The position numbers and the translations under genes are program-made. Below are positions 1 through 6,798 of a stretch of 8,293 bases of DNA, piece after piece. The notes beneath the pieces are model-generated. The model ran no database searches, was not told where the DNA came from, and saw only the letters and a list, made by a program, of their open reading frames with translations. The DNA is from Helicobacter sp. (lineage in GTDB: Bacteria; Campylobacterota; Campylobacteria; Campylobacterales; Helicobacteraceae), in assembly GCA_029257755.1 (NCBI GenBank), contig JARIAP010000146.1:1-8293 (forward strand), in the 5' to 3' direction. The stretch's first letter is position 1, and each line of letters begins with the position of its first letter.

Positions 1-358
<358 letters not shown>

Positions 359-396
359 TTATATTACTTTTATAATAGCATTAAATTTATAGTTTA

Positions 397-402
397 ATTA
401 TA
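397..402 (-). promoter_or_regulatory. Candidate sigma-70 -10 box for alaS
   Basis: The minus strand carries a perfect TATAAT here, preceded by TTG. That would give a leader of roughly 45 nt before the alaS ATG at 343. The surrounding DNA is AT-rich and shows no convincing -35 element, as is usual for Campylobacterota housekeeping promoters. TATAAT occurs by chance often in DNA this AT-rich, so this is a candidate only. Confidence 0.4.
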
Positions 403-451
403 CAATAAAAACATATTTACTAATATTGATATTTTGTTAAGCATAAATTGT

Positions 452-464
452 TACAATATATAAG
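452..464 (+). promoter_or_regulatory. Candidate -10 region for the cysteine-cluster/TPR gene pair
   Basis: Overlapping -10-like hexamers TACAAT (452-457) and TATAAG (459-464) lie 40-50 nt upstream of the ATG at 504. They are the best promoter match in the divergent spacer for the plus-strand genes. A TTGTTA at 434-439 could act as a -35 for the second hexamer, at a long 19-nt spacing. The assignment rests only on similarity in a very AT-rich stretch. Confidence 0.3.
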
Positions 465-503
465 CTATTTAAGCAAAAACTTGATTCTAAAGAATACTAA
501 ATT

Positions 504-953
504 ATGAAACAAAATGTAAAAAAATATGTTTTTAATAGATATAAAACTAAAAATAAGGTAGAATCTAATATAATTTCGCAAGAAGGATTTGATTTTTTGT
601 TTGATTGCGATAAATGTGTAGAATGTGGAGGTAAATGTTGCTATGGTGAGAGTGGTTATATTTTTGCCACTATAGCAGAGATTAAAGCTGTTAGCGATTT
701 CTTAGATATACCATTTGAAGATTTTTGTTTAATATATGTTAAGAGAGTTGGAATGCGTTTTTCTTTTATTGAAAAACTATGTATTGAAAAAGAAAAAGGA
801 GTTAGTTGTGTATTTTTTGATGAAAAAAACAATCAATGTAGTATATATCCTGTTAGACCAAAACAATGTAAAACATTTCCATTTTGGAATGTGTATAAAC
901 AAGATAAAAATGAATTGACACAAAGATGTATTGGTGTTTTAATTACTAAATAA
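504..953 (+). CDS. YkgJ-type cysteine-cluster protein (putative Zn/Fe-binding)
   Basis: This is a 149-residue cytoplasmic protein with 11 cysteines and no signal peptide or membrane segment. The key motif is C35-x2-C38-x2-C41-G-G-x-C45-C46, followed by C75, C93, C102, C112, a YPVRPKQC segment with C122, then FPFW and C142. The layout of a Cys cluster with a terminal CC pair, then a C-x-Y-x-x-R-P-x-x-C segment and a late Cys, is the signature of the YkgJ/UPF0153 family. Members are annotated as zinc- or iron-chelating, but the biochemical role is not established. The start lacks a strong Shine-Dalgarno; only AAAGAA about 10 nt upstream is visible. The exported TPR gene begins 24 nt after the stop, which suggests co-transcription. 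Family assignment is confident; function is unknown. Confidence 0.85.
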   Translation: MKQNVKKYVFNRYKTKNKVESNIISQEGFDFLFDCDKCVECGGKCCYGESGYIFATIAEIKAVSDFLDIPFEDFCLIYVKRVGMRFSFIEKLCIEKEKGVSCVFFDEKNNQCSIYPVRPKQCKTFPFWNVYKQDKNELTQRCIGVLITK

Positions 954-977
954 AGATTTTATATAAAAGGAGACACA

Positions 978-2339
978 ATGAAATGTATTAAAACATGTTT
1001 AAAATTAAGTATTTTTTGCATATTAACATATAACATTATATATGCTAGTAATGTGATTAATAATACTACAAAAAGCAATACAACAAATAATTTCACAAAA
1101 AAAAATAATATAGATTTATATATGCTAAAAGCTGCTGATCTTGCAAATCAAGGTAAATTTATAGAAGCTAGTAAAATTTATCAAAATTTATATAAAGATA
1201 CAAAAGATTTTTATTTTTTAAAACAAGTTGCAATAACACAAAGTCAATCAGGAAATTTAGATAATGCTTTAAAAACTGCAAAGAAATATCAAGAAATAAG
1301 TAAAAATATAGATGATATAGATACTAATTTAATTATAGCAGAAGATCATGTTCGTAAAAAAGAATATAATTTTGCAATTATTTTACTTGAAAAGATTTCA
1401 TCTACAAACCCGACATTACAAATACATTATTTGCTTAGTAATTTATATATACAACAAAATATGCCAAACAAAGCATTGAAGCATTTAATATCAATATATA
1501 ATGATGAAATGAGTATAGGAACAAAATTAAAGCTAGAATCTTTAAATCAAATAATAGCAATATATTTTCAAGAAAATAAAATAGATGATGCATTAAAATA
1601 TCTAAATGAATATATATCAAGCAATGAATATAATATTAATTTACAAAACTTCTTTGCTATTTACAAAAAAACAAATCGACTTGATATGTTAAAAGAGAAT
1701 CTAAAAAAGAGATTTTTGGAAGACCAAACTATAGATAATGCAAATTTTCTTGTAAGTGTATTAATTAAAACAAATTCTCATAATGAAGCAATAGAATTTT
1801 TAAAAGAATATGAAAATTCACTTGATAGTGATGGAGAGGAATTGCTTATGCAAGTTTATGTAGATAATAAAGAATTTAATAAGGCATTAGAATTAGCAAA
1901 AAAATTATATGAAAATACAAATCGCATAGATTTTTTAGCTTTAAGTGCTATTTATGAATACGAAACAATAAAAAATAAAGATGAAAATAATTTAAAACCA
2001 ATAGTATTAACCTTGCAATCTGTACTGCAACAACGAACAGAAGAGCTAACAAAGAAAAATCAAAATTTAACAAAAGATGACGCATTTTTTTATAATTTTT
2101 TAGGTTATCTAATGATTAATCACAATATTAATATTGATGATGGTATGAAATATGTAAGCAAAGCTTTAGCAATTGAACCAAATTCAATAGAATATTTAGA
2201 TAGTTTAGCATGGGGATTCTATAAAAAAGGAGATTGTAAAAATGCGAAAGAAACATTTAATTTAATACCAAAACAAAAAATAAACACAATACAAGAATTA
2301 ATAGAACATAATGAAATAATTAGTAAGTGTAAGAAATAA
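978..2339 (+). CDS. Exported tetratricopeptide-repeat (TPR) protein
   Basis: This 453-residue protein has a Sec-type signal peptide: basic start MKCIKTCLKL, hydrophobic core to about residue 21, probable cleavage after IYA23. An Asn/Thr/Lys-rich linker (about 24-45) follows, then helical repeats with TPR spacing, for example around 48-72, 80-107, 117-142, 150-175, 190-215, 255-278, 288-313 and 371-400. The clearest pair is C-terminal: NFLGYLMINHNINIDDGMKY (about 373-392), then KALAIEPNS and YLDSLAWGFYKKGDCKNAKE (about 406-425), matching consensus TPR residues. It is probably a periplasmic or envelope-attached scaffold; no catalytic domain is visible and no lipobox is convincing. A strong AAAGGAGA (966-973) precedes the ATG. 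It closely follows the YkgJ-type gene, so the two are likely co-expressed. Specific function is not recognisable. Confidence 0.85.
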   Translation: MKCIKTCLKLSIFCILTYNIIYASNVINNTTKSNTTNNFTKKNNIDLYMLKAADLANQGKFIEASKIYQNLYKDTKDFYFLKQVAITQSQSGNLDNALKTAKKYQEISKNIDDIDTNLIIAEDHVRKKEYNFAIILLEKISSTNPTLQIHYLLSNLYIQQNMPNKALKHLISIYNDEMSIGTKLKLESLNQIIAIYFQENKIDDALKYLNEYISSNEYNINLQNFFAIYKKTNRLDMLKENLKKRFLEDQTIDNANFLVSVLIKTNSHNEAIEFLKEYENSLDSDGEELLMQVYVDNKEFNKALELAKKLYENTNRIDFLALSAIYEYETIKNKDENNLKPIVLTLQSVLQQRTEELTKKNQNLTKDDAFFYNFLGYLMINHNINIDDGMKYVSKALAIEPNSIEYLDSLAWGFYKKGDCKNAKETFNLIPKQKINTIQELIEHNEIISKCKK

Positions 2340-2347
2340 TATAGAAT

Positions 2348-2372
2348 TAAGTGATATATTTTATATCATTTA
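2348..2372 (+). terminator. AT-rich hairpin just after the TPR gene (possible terminator)
   Basis: An inverted repeat, arms 2348-2358 and 2362-2372, has a perfect core of TGATATA/TATATCA around a TTT loop, extended to 11 pairs by one G-U pair. It starts 9 nt after the TPR stop codon. The stem is almost entirely A/T and no clean U-tract follows, so it would be a weak intrinsic terminator. It might instead be an operator-like palindrome. The rest of the 2340-2602 gap is AT-rich DNA with no gene visible on either strand. Confidence 0.35.
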
Positions 2373-2531
2373 TATTAGACACATTATAATTAATAACTTC
2401 TATAATCATAATTAAATCACATGATAATACATATAATTGAATATTATAAAGATTAATATATCAATTAATAAGAATTATTTATGTATTATTATTTTTATAT
2501 AATAATTTTTATCATTTATAAAATTTTAGGT

Positions 2532-2537
2532 TATAAT
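2532..2537 (+). promoter_or_regulatory. Candidate sigma-70 -10 box for ccp
   Basis: A perfect TATAAT lies about 65 nt upstream of the preferred ccp start and would give a leader near 58 nt. It overlaps a short palindrome, ATAAT-TAT-ATTAT (2533-2545), that could bind a repressor. No clear -35 is seen. TATAAT is common in DNA this AT-rich, so the call relies on position as much as on sequence. Confidence 0.4.
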
Positions 2538-2602
2538 TATATTATCATTAAATTCTAATATTAAGAAGTGAATTTAGTGATAATTTAATTAAAGGGATGA
2601 TA

Positions 2603-3682
2603 ATGAATAAAAAATCGTTTGGTATAGGAATTACCATTGCGAGTGTGGCTACATTGGCAATAGCATTTGCTGCAAGCACTTTTCCTAGCGATAAGGTAAT
2701 TTTACAAAAGGCAAAAGATGCAGGATTACAAGCAATTCCTATAGGTGAAGAGTTGGTTAGTTATCAACAAAAAAAGATCAAAGATACAGGTATGGCAAAG
2801 GGATATTCTCCTCTTTTAACAAAAGAACAAATAGAGTTAGGTAAAAAACTTTATTTTGATCCGAGACTATCAAGTTCAAACTTAATTTCATGCAATACTT
2901 GTCATAATTTAGCATTAGCAGGAACAGATGTAGTTCCAGCTGCTATAGGACATAAATGGAGTGCAAATCCTCACCATTTAAATAGCCCAACTACTCTTAA
3001 TTCTGCATTTAATGATGTGCAGTTTTGGGATGGTAGATCTAGTCACTTAGGAGATCAAGCTCAAGGACCAATACAAAGTCCAGCTGAAATGGATGCAAAA
3101 CCAGAGTTAGTGGTGCAAAAAATCACCTCTATACCAGAGTATATAGATGAATTTAAAAATGCTTATGGAAAAAATGTAAAAATAGATTTCAAGTTAATTG
3201 CTGATACAATAGCATTATATGAATTAACTCTTATAACCCCAAGTAGATTTGATTCATTTATGCATGGAAATACAAATGCTTTAAGTAAAAAAGAAAAAGA
3301 AGGACTTAATACATTTATTGAAAAAGGTTGTTTTGATTGTCATACAGGTATTAATTTAGGTGGTTCTATGCAAGCATTTGGTATAACAGGAGAATACAAA
3401 TATCTAAATGTTGGTGATTTTAGAGGAAATAAAGATGGTTTAGTAAAAACACCTACTTTAAGAAATATTATGCAAACAGCACCATATTTTCACAATGGAC
3501 AATTTTGGGATGTAAAAGATGCTATTAAAGAAATGGGTAAGATTCAAGTTGGCACTGAATTAACACAACAAGAGATAGAAGATATTGCCATTTTCTTTAA
3601 AGCACTTGATGGAAAAATGCCAGATGTTATATACCCTGTTTTACCATCTATAAGCAGTAAAACAACTAAACCATCATTTTAA
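2603..3682 (+). CDS. ccp: Periplasmic di-haem cytochrome c peroxidase
   Basis: This enzyme reduces H2O2 to water with electrons from c-type cytochromes in the periplasm (CcpA/MauG family). The preferred start is ATG 2603: the Shine-Dalgarno AAAGGG (2591-2596) directly abuts an earlier in-frame ATG at 2597, leaving no spacer, but lies 6 nt from 2603. The 359-residue product has a signal peptide (MNKKSFGIG, hydrophobic core, cleavage near AFA23) and two CXXCH haem sites, C97-NT-C100-H101 and C243-FD-C246-H247. Other family landmarks are LYFDPRLSSS before haem 1, GHKW (His117), FWDGR (about 141-145), SPAEM with Glu162 at the position of the catalytic Glu, M256 in GSMQAFG as probable axial ligand of the second haem, and TPTLRNIMQTAPYFHNG. 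Length and motif order are normal for a functional enzyme. It stands alone between AT-rich gaps, so is probably monocistronic. Confidence 0.96.
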   Translation: MNKKSFGIGITIASVATLAIAFAASTFPSDKVILQKAKDAGLQAIPIGEELVSYQQKKIKDTGMAKGYSPLLTKEQIELGKKLYFDPRLSSSNLISCNTCHNLALAGTDVVPAAIGHKWSANPHHLNSPTTLNSAFNDVQFWDGRSSHLGDQAQGPIQSPAEMDAKPELVVQKITSIPEYIDEFKNAYGKNVKIDFKLIADTIALYELTLITPSRFDSFMHGNTNALSKKEKEGLNTFIEKGCFDCHTGINLGGSMQAFGITGEYKYLNVGDFRGNKDGLVKTPTLRNIMQTAPYFHNGQFWDVKDAIKEMGKIQVGTELTQQEIEDIAIFFKALDGKMPDVIYPVLPSISSKTTKPSF

Positions 3683-3696
3683 TATATAATATTAAA

Positions 3697-3727
3697 TTAA
3701 TCTTAACTAAATATAAGTTGAGATTAA
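3697..3727 (+). terminator. 12-bp hairpin downstream of ccp (probable terminator or 3' stem)
   Basis: Arms 3697-3708 and 3716-3727 pair over 12 bp with one T-G wobble, around a 7-nt AAATATA loop. The stem starts 14 nt after the ccp stop codon and contains three G-C pairs, the most stable structure in this AT-rich gap. The position suits transcript termination or 3'-end protection. It is not followed by a proper U-run, so strict intrinsic termination is uncertain. Confidence 0.45.
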
Positions 3728-3786
3728 ACTAAGTATATTTGCATATAATTTTATACTTAAATTAATAAAAGTTTTATATTTTTATT

Positions 3787-4047
3787 ATGTTTATAAAAAT
3801 ATCATTTTAGATATTGGAGATAACTACTATAAAACAATTTTCAATTACAAATAATAATTTTAGTTTATAGTTTGTAATGTTTTGGGGATATTGATTTAAG
3901 CATTATTTATTATATATGGTATCTTATGGTATTTTATTAGTTATTTTTTAGGCTTCATTATTTATAAAAAAAGAAATAAATTTTTTAAAAATTATTTTTA
4001 TTACATTAATTTTTGTAGGTATTGTTTGAATTGAAACTTACATTTAA
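3787..4047 (+). pseudogene. Decayed small multidrug resistance (SMR/EmrE-like) transporter
   Basis: One reading frame from ATG 3787 to TAA 4045-4047 gives 86 codon positions with five internal stops (3808 TAG, 3868 TAG, 3892 TGA, 3949 TAG, 4027 TGA), yet the residues between follow the SMR fold in order. ILEITTIKQFS (about residues 9-19) matches the TM1 signature I-L-x-E-x-I-G-T-T-x-x-K, including the membrane-embedded Glu. LYMVSYGILLVIF lines up with the TM3 segment AYAIWSGxGxVxI, and LFIKKEINFLKIIFITLIFV plus GIV with the loop and TM4. Intact members are about 105-110 residues, so short deletions are also implied. It cannot make protein. Very AT-rich DNA easily encodes hydrophobic F/I/L runs by chance, so the family assignment is moderate and comes from remembered consensus, not an alignment. 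Confidence 0.45.
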
Positions 4048-4088
4048 AACATAAACTATAATTATATATTTACTTCATTTTAAAAAAA

Positions 4089-4097
4089 TGCTAAAAT
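4089..4097 (+). promoter_or_regulatory. Candidate extended -10 promoter for ubiE-recO
   Basis: TGC followed by TAAAAT fits an extended -10 (TGnTAnAAT-like), 36 nt upstream of the ubiE ATG. It lies in the AT-rich DNA after the decayed transporter remnant. No -35 is evident. It is the best-placed promoter candidate for the two-gene ubiE-recO unit. Confidence 0.4.
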
Positions 4098-4133
4098 TTC
4101 TTTAAAAAACATAATAAATATAAAAGGTATAAT

Positions 4134-4883
4134 ATGATAAAAGAAAAAATAATCGAAAATGAAACAAAGCAAGAAGAAATAATTAACATGTTTAATAATA
4201 TAGCTCAAACCTATGATACAACAAATCGCGTAATGAGTATGGGTGTAGATGTGAGTTGGCGTAAAGAAGCATGCAAAGAAGCCTTTAAAATTCTAAATAA
4301 AAATAAAATAAATATAGCAGATATTGCTTGTGGAACAGGAGATATGATGTTGCATTGGGAAAATGAAGGGAAAGAAGCAAATATAGATATTAAAAGTATA
4401 ATTGGTGTTGATCCTTCTGTAGGAATGTTGCATATAGCTATGGAAAAACTACCACGAGGAGTATTTAAGATTGCACAAGCAAATAAAATACCACTAGAAT
4501 CTTGTAGTCAAGATATTGTTTCAATAGCCTATGGATTAAGAAATGTAGTGCAAAGAAAAGAAGCTTTAATGGAATTTTATAGAATTTTGCGTCCAAATGG
4601 TGTTCTTGTTATACTTGAATTTACTGCACCAAGTAAGAATACTTTTTTATCAAACATTATGCAATTTTATACAAATATATTTTTACCAATTATTGGTGGT
4701 ATTATTTCTCGTAACTTTAAGGCGTATAGATATTTACCAAATTCTATTAATAATTTTGTAACAAGAGAATCTTTAGAAGCAGAGCTACTTTTGCATAATA
4801 TGCAAACTATTTTTTCAAAAAGTTATAGTGCAAATGTATCGTCATTAATAATTGCACAAAAACAAAAAATTAATTCCTATTAA
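4134..4883 (+). CDS. ubiE: Demethylmenaquinone/ubiquinone C-methyltransferase UbiE (MenG)
   Basis: This class I SAM-dependent methyltransferase methylates the quinone ring in the last step of menaquinone synthesis; menaquinone is the expected substrate in Campylobacterota (knowledge of the group, not seen here). The 249-residue product carries both UbiE family signatures: Y27-D-x2-N31-x3-S35-x-G37-x4-W42-R43 near the N-terminus, and R136-N-V-x5-A144-L-x-E-x2-R150-I-L-R-P-N-G156. Between them are the SAM-binding motif I (D63-IACGTG-D70) and the acidic strand end G91-V-D93. The C-terminal half has the usual hydrophobic patch (about 172-190) and Y-R-YLPNSI. Length is normal. Shine-Dalgarno AAAAGG (4122-4127) sits 6 nt before the ATG. 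recO follows after 11 nt, probably on the same transcript. Confidence 0.95.
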   Translation: MIKEKIIENETKQEEIINMFNNIAQTYDTTNRVMSMGVDVSWRKEACKEAFKILNKNKINIADIACGTGDMMLHWENEGKEANIDIKSIIGVDPSVGMLHIAMEKLPRGVFKIAQANKIPLESCSQDIVSIAYGLRNVVQRKEALMEFYRILRPNGVLVILEFTAPSKNTFLSNIMQFYTNIFLPIIGGIISRNFKAYRYLPNSINNFVTRESLEAELLLHNMQTIFSKSYSANVSSLIIAQKQKINSY

Positions 4884-4894
4884 GATTCAAATCT

Positions 4895-5512
4895 ATGCAA
4901 GGTTTTATTTTAAAAATTACAAAAAGCATAAAAGAAGATTTATTTGTAAGGATATTAACACAAGGACATTATTATGAATTATATAGATTTTATGGTGCAA
5001 GACATAATATACTTTACACTGGAAGAAAAATTGATTTTGAGATAGAATATCAAGGAATACATATACCAAAGTTAAGAAATATTATACATTTAGCAAAAGA
5101 ATATGAATTGCAGCTAAACAAAGTATATATATGGCAACAATTTTGTTTATTATTAGATAAACATTTATATGAAACAAAAGATATAGAATCTTTTTATTTT
5201 GAATTAATGGAAAAATATTCTTATATGCTTAATAAACAAGAGGCAAAACGCATTGTATGTTCCATGTATATATCATTGCTTGAATTTGAAGGTAGATTAT
5301 ATAAAGAAGAATATTGTTTTATTTGTGGAGACAAACTAACACAAGATATTGCACTTACAAGAGGATTTTTATTTGCATGTCCTAGTTGCGTTATATCTCC
5401 AATAATTGTAAATAAAAAAAATATGTTAGATTTTTATAAAACAAAAAGTTTAATTAATATTAATGATGATATATGTATAAAACTATATGAAGTAATATTA
5501 CAAGGATTATAA
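4895..5512 (+). CDS. recO: Recombination/repair mediator RecO, epsilonproteobacterial type
   Basis: RecO acts in the cytoplasm with RecR to load RecA onto SSB-coated single-stranded DNA at gaps. This 205-residue protein starts MQGFILKITK, then RILTQGHYYELYRFYGARHN (about 19-38) and GRKIDFEIE, which I recognise as the N-terminal OB-fold of the short RecO found in Helicobacter and Campylobacter. An all-helical middle follows, with IWQQFCLLL (about 79-87) and LLEFEGRL (128-135). A C4 zinc-finger pattern, C141-x2-C144-x17-C162-x2-C165, is typical of RecO. There is no recognisable Shine-Dalgarno before ATG 4895; with only 11 nt after the ubiE stop, translation may depend on coupling or re-initiation. 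The family is divergent, so the call rests on the start motif, length and zinc finger. Confidence 0.85.
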   Translation: MQGFILKITKSIKEDLFVRILTQGHYYELYRFYGARHNILYTGRKIDFEIEYQGIHIPKLRNIIHLAKEYELQLNKVYIWQQFCLLLDKHLYETKDIESFYFELMEKYSYMLNKQEAKRIVCSMYISLLEFEGRLYKEEYCFICGDKLTQDIALTRGFLFACPSCVISPIIVNKKNMLDFYKTKSLININDDICIKLYEVILQGL

Positions 5513-5557
5513 AAAGTTTTAATAATTGTAATTTCATATATTTTATTTAGTTAAAGG

Positions 5558-5578
5558 TATTATAAGTTTGTATATAGT
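5558..5578 (+). promoter_or_regulatory. Candidate promoter region for fliQ-murB-ybeY
   Basis: Two -10-like elements lie in the 95-nt gap after recO: TATTATAAG (5558-5566) and TATAGT (5573-5578), 30-50 nt upstream of the fliQ ATG. No sigma-54 (GG-N10-GC) or sigma-28 (CGAT-type) signature is visible in the gap, suggesting housekeeping transcription. The elements are weak, and read-through from ubiE-recO is equally possible. Confidence 0.3.
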
Positions 5579-5607
5579 AAAATAACATTTTTTATTTAGG
5601 AGTATAA

Positions 5608-5874
5608 ATGGAACAACAACTTATGTCATTAGCAATACAAACCTACAAAATAACTCTTTTTTTATCTTTACCTGTATTGCTTGTAGCACTTATAATGGGG
5701 CTTTTGATTAGTATTTTTCAAGCTACAACACAGATTAATGAGATGACTCTTGCATTTGTGCCAAAAATTTTAGCAGTTGTTGCCATGATTATTTTTACAA
5801 TGCCTTGGATGCTAAATATGCTTATGGATTTTACAAAAATGGTAATTAATATGATACCAACTATAATATCTTAG
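5608..5874 (+). CDS. fliQ: Flagellar type III export apparatus protein FliQ
   Basis: FliQ is one of the small inner-membrane proteins (with FliP and FliR) forming the export gate at the centre of the flagellar basal body. The 88-residue length is exactly what the family shows. Two hydrophobic hairpin segments (about 13-36 and 51-71) flank the conserved loop SIFQATTQINEMTLAFVPK (35-53), the FliQ/SctS hallmark. A clear AGGAG (5598-5602) lies 5 nt before the ATG. It implies a flagellated organism. No other flagellar gene is adjacent; murB follows after 18 nt. From memory, fliQ followed by murB is also the order in Helicobacter pylori, which supports the taxonomic guess. Confusion with an injectisome SctS protein is unlikely, since no virulence type III genes are present. 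Confidence 0.96.
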   Translation: MEQQLMSLAIQTYKITLFLSLPVLLVALIMGLLISIFQATTQINEMTLAFVPKILAVVAMIIFTMPWMLNMLMDFTKMVINMIPTIIS

Positions 5875-5892
5875 AAACTAAAGTAAGCATTC

Positions 5893-6798
5893 ATGCAAGA
5901 AACAATAATAGATTTTAGTAAATACTCAAGTATCAAAATAGGTTCAAAAATTCCTATAACTATATTACAAACTTTAGATTTTAATGCTAGTTTAAATAAT
6001 AAAGAAAATACAGATAATTCTTTCAATAAAAAACCTATAATTCTTCATAATATTGGAATAAATTTTAAAGATAAAATACATACAACAAAACAATCATATA
6101 TTGAATTAGATTCTATAAATTTTAGAATTATAGGTAAAGCAAATAATTTATTGGTATCGCCAAATGCTAAAAACCTTGCTATTTTAGGAAATAGCTTTAA
6201 TTATATATCTTTGTTTAAAGATTATATAGAAATGGGGGCTAGTGTTTCTAGTATTCAAGCATTCTTGTTTTTTAAACAAAATGATTTAATGGGGCTTGAA
6301 TTTCTGCAAAGTTTGCCCGGAAATATTGGTGCATTATGCAATATGAATGCTGGTATGAAACAATATGAAATATCACAAAGCATAATATCACTTAATATAA
6401 ATGGGGAATGGATTAATATAAAAGATGCTAAGCTTAGTTATAGAAATAGAGATTCTATAGGTGTTATATTTGCAGTTAGATTTCATAAAATCAAAGGCTT
6501 TAGGCATGAATTACTAGATATTTTTAAACAAATGAGAATTACACATCCAATCATTCCTAGTTGTGGTAGTTGTTTTAAAAATCCACCAAACAACTATGCT
6601 GGTAAGCTACTAGAAGAGGTTGGTTTAAAGGGTTTTTTTATAAATAATGTAGGATTTAGTGATAAACACGCAAATTTTTTAGTAAATCTTGGTAATGCGT
6701 GTTTTGATGATGCTATAAAAGTTATTTCAATGGCAAAACAAAGAGTTTATGAATTAAGTGGTATTAATCTTGAATGCGAGGTAAAAATATGCGAGTAG
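5893..6798 (+). CDS. murB: UDP-N-acetylenolpyruvoylglucosamine reductase MurB
   Basis: MurB is the cytoplasmic FAD enzyme that reduces UDP-GlcNAc-enolpyruvate with NADPH to give UDP-MurNAc for peptidoglycan. The 301-residue product starts with DFSKYSSIKIG, and has the FAD-binding segments LGNSFNYI (about 98-105) and GLEFLQSLPGNIGALCNMNA (134-153). Expected catalytic residues are present: Arg in YRNR (183-186), Ser226 in GSCFKNP (225-231) and Glu296 in the C-terminal LECEV. AGKLLEEVGLKG and HANFLVNLGNA are also MurB landmarks. It is longer than the compact Helicobacter MurB I recall (about 260): residues about 31-77 form an extra Asn/Lys-rich segment between the first strand and the FAD region. 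The Shine-Dalgarno is weak (TAAG). The stop lies 10 nt inside ybeY, suggesting translational coupling. Confidence 0.95.
   Translation: MQETIIDFSKYSSIKIGSKIPITILQTLDFNASLNNKENTDNSFNKKPIILHNIGINFKDKIHTTKQSYIELDSINFRIIGKANNLLVSPNAKNLAILGNSFNYISLFKDYIEMGASVSSIQAFLFFKQNDLMGLEFLQSLPGNIGALCNMNAGMKQYEISQSIISLNINGEWINIKDAKLSYRNRDSIGVIFAVRFHKIKGFRHELLDIFKQMRITHPIIPSCGSCFKNPPNNYAGKLLEEVGLKGFFINNVGFSDKHANFLVNLGNACFDDAIKVISMAKQRVYELSGINLECEVKICE

Noticed and set aside
736..918. A 60-codon plus-strand open frame inside the cysteine-cluster gene
   Set aside because: It lies wholly inside the real gene in another frame, has no ribosome site, and encodes a Lys/Leu/Val composition typical of AT-rich out-of-frame reading.
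1435..1620. A 61-codon minus-strand open frame inside the TPR gene
   Set aside because: It is antisense to a well-supported coding region; its hydrophobic composition follows from the complement of Asn/Lys-rich codons, and it has no start context.
2340..2602. Possible small gene or RNA in the AT-rich gap before ccp
   Set aside because: Stops are dense in all frames, no ribosome site precedes a useful ATG, and apart from the hairpin at 2348-2372 and the promoter candidate there is no GC-containing structure resembling an RNA gene.
3787..4047. The SMR-like frame as an expressed gene using recoded stop codons
   Set aside because: The frame contains TAG as well as TGA stops, and nothing else in the window suggests recoding; all intact genes avoid internal stops. 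Decay is the simpler explanation.
6774..6788. Earlier ATG for ybeY at 6774
   Set aside because: No ribosome site precedes it at suitable distance, while GAGG is correctly spaced for the ATG at 6789, and MRVELLDN is a plausible YbeY first strand.
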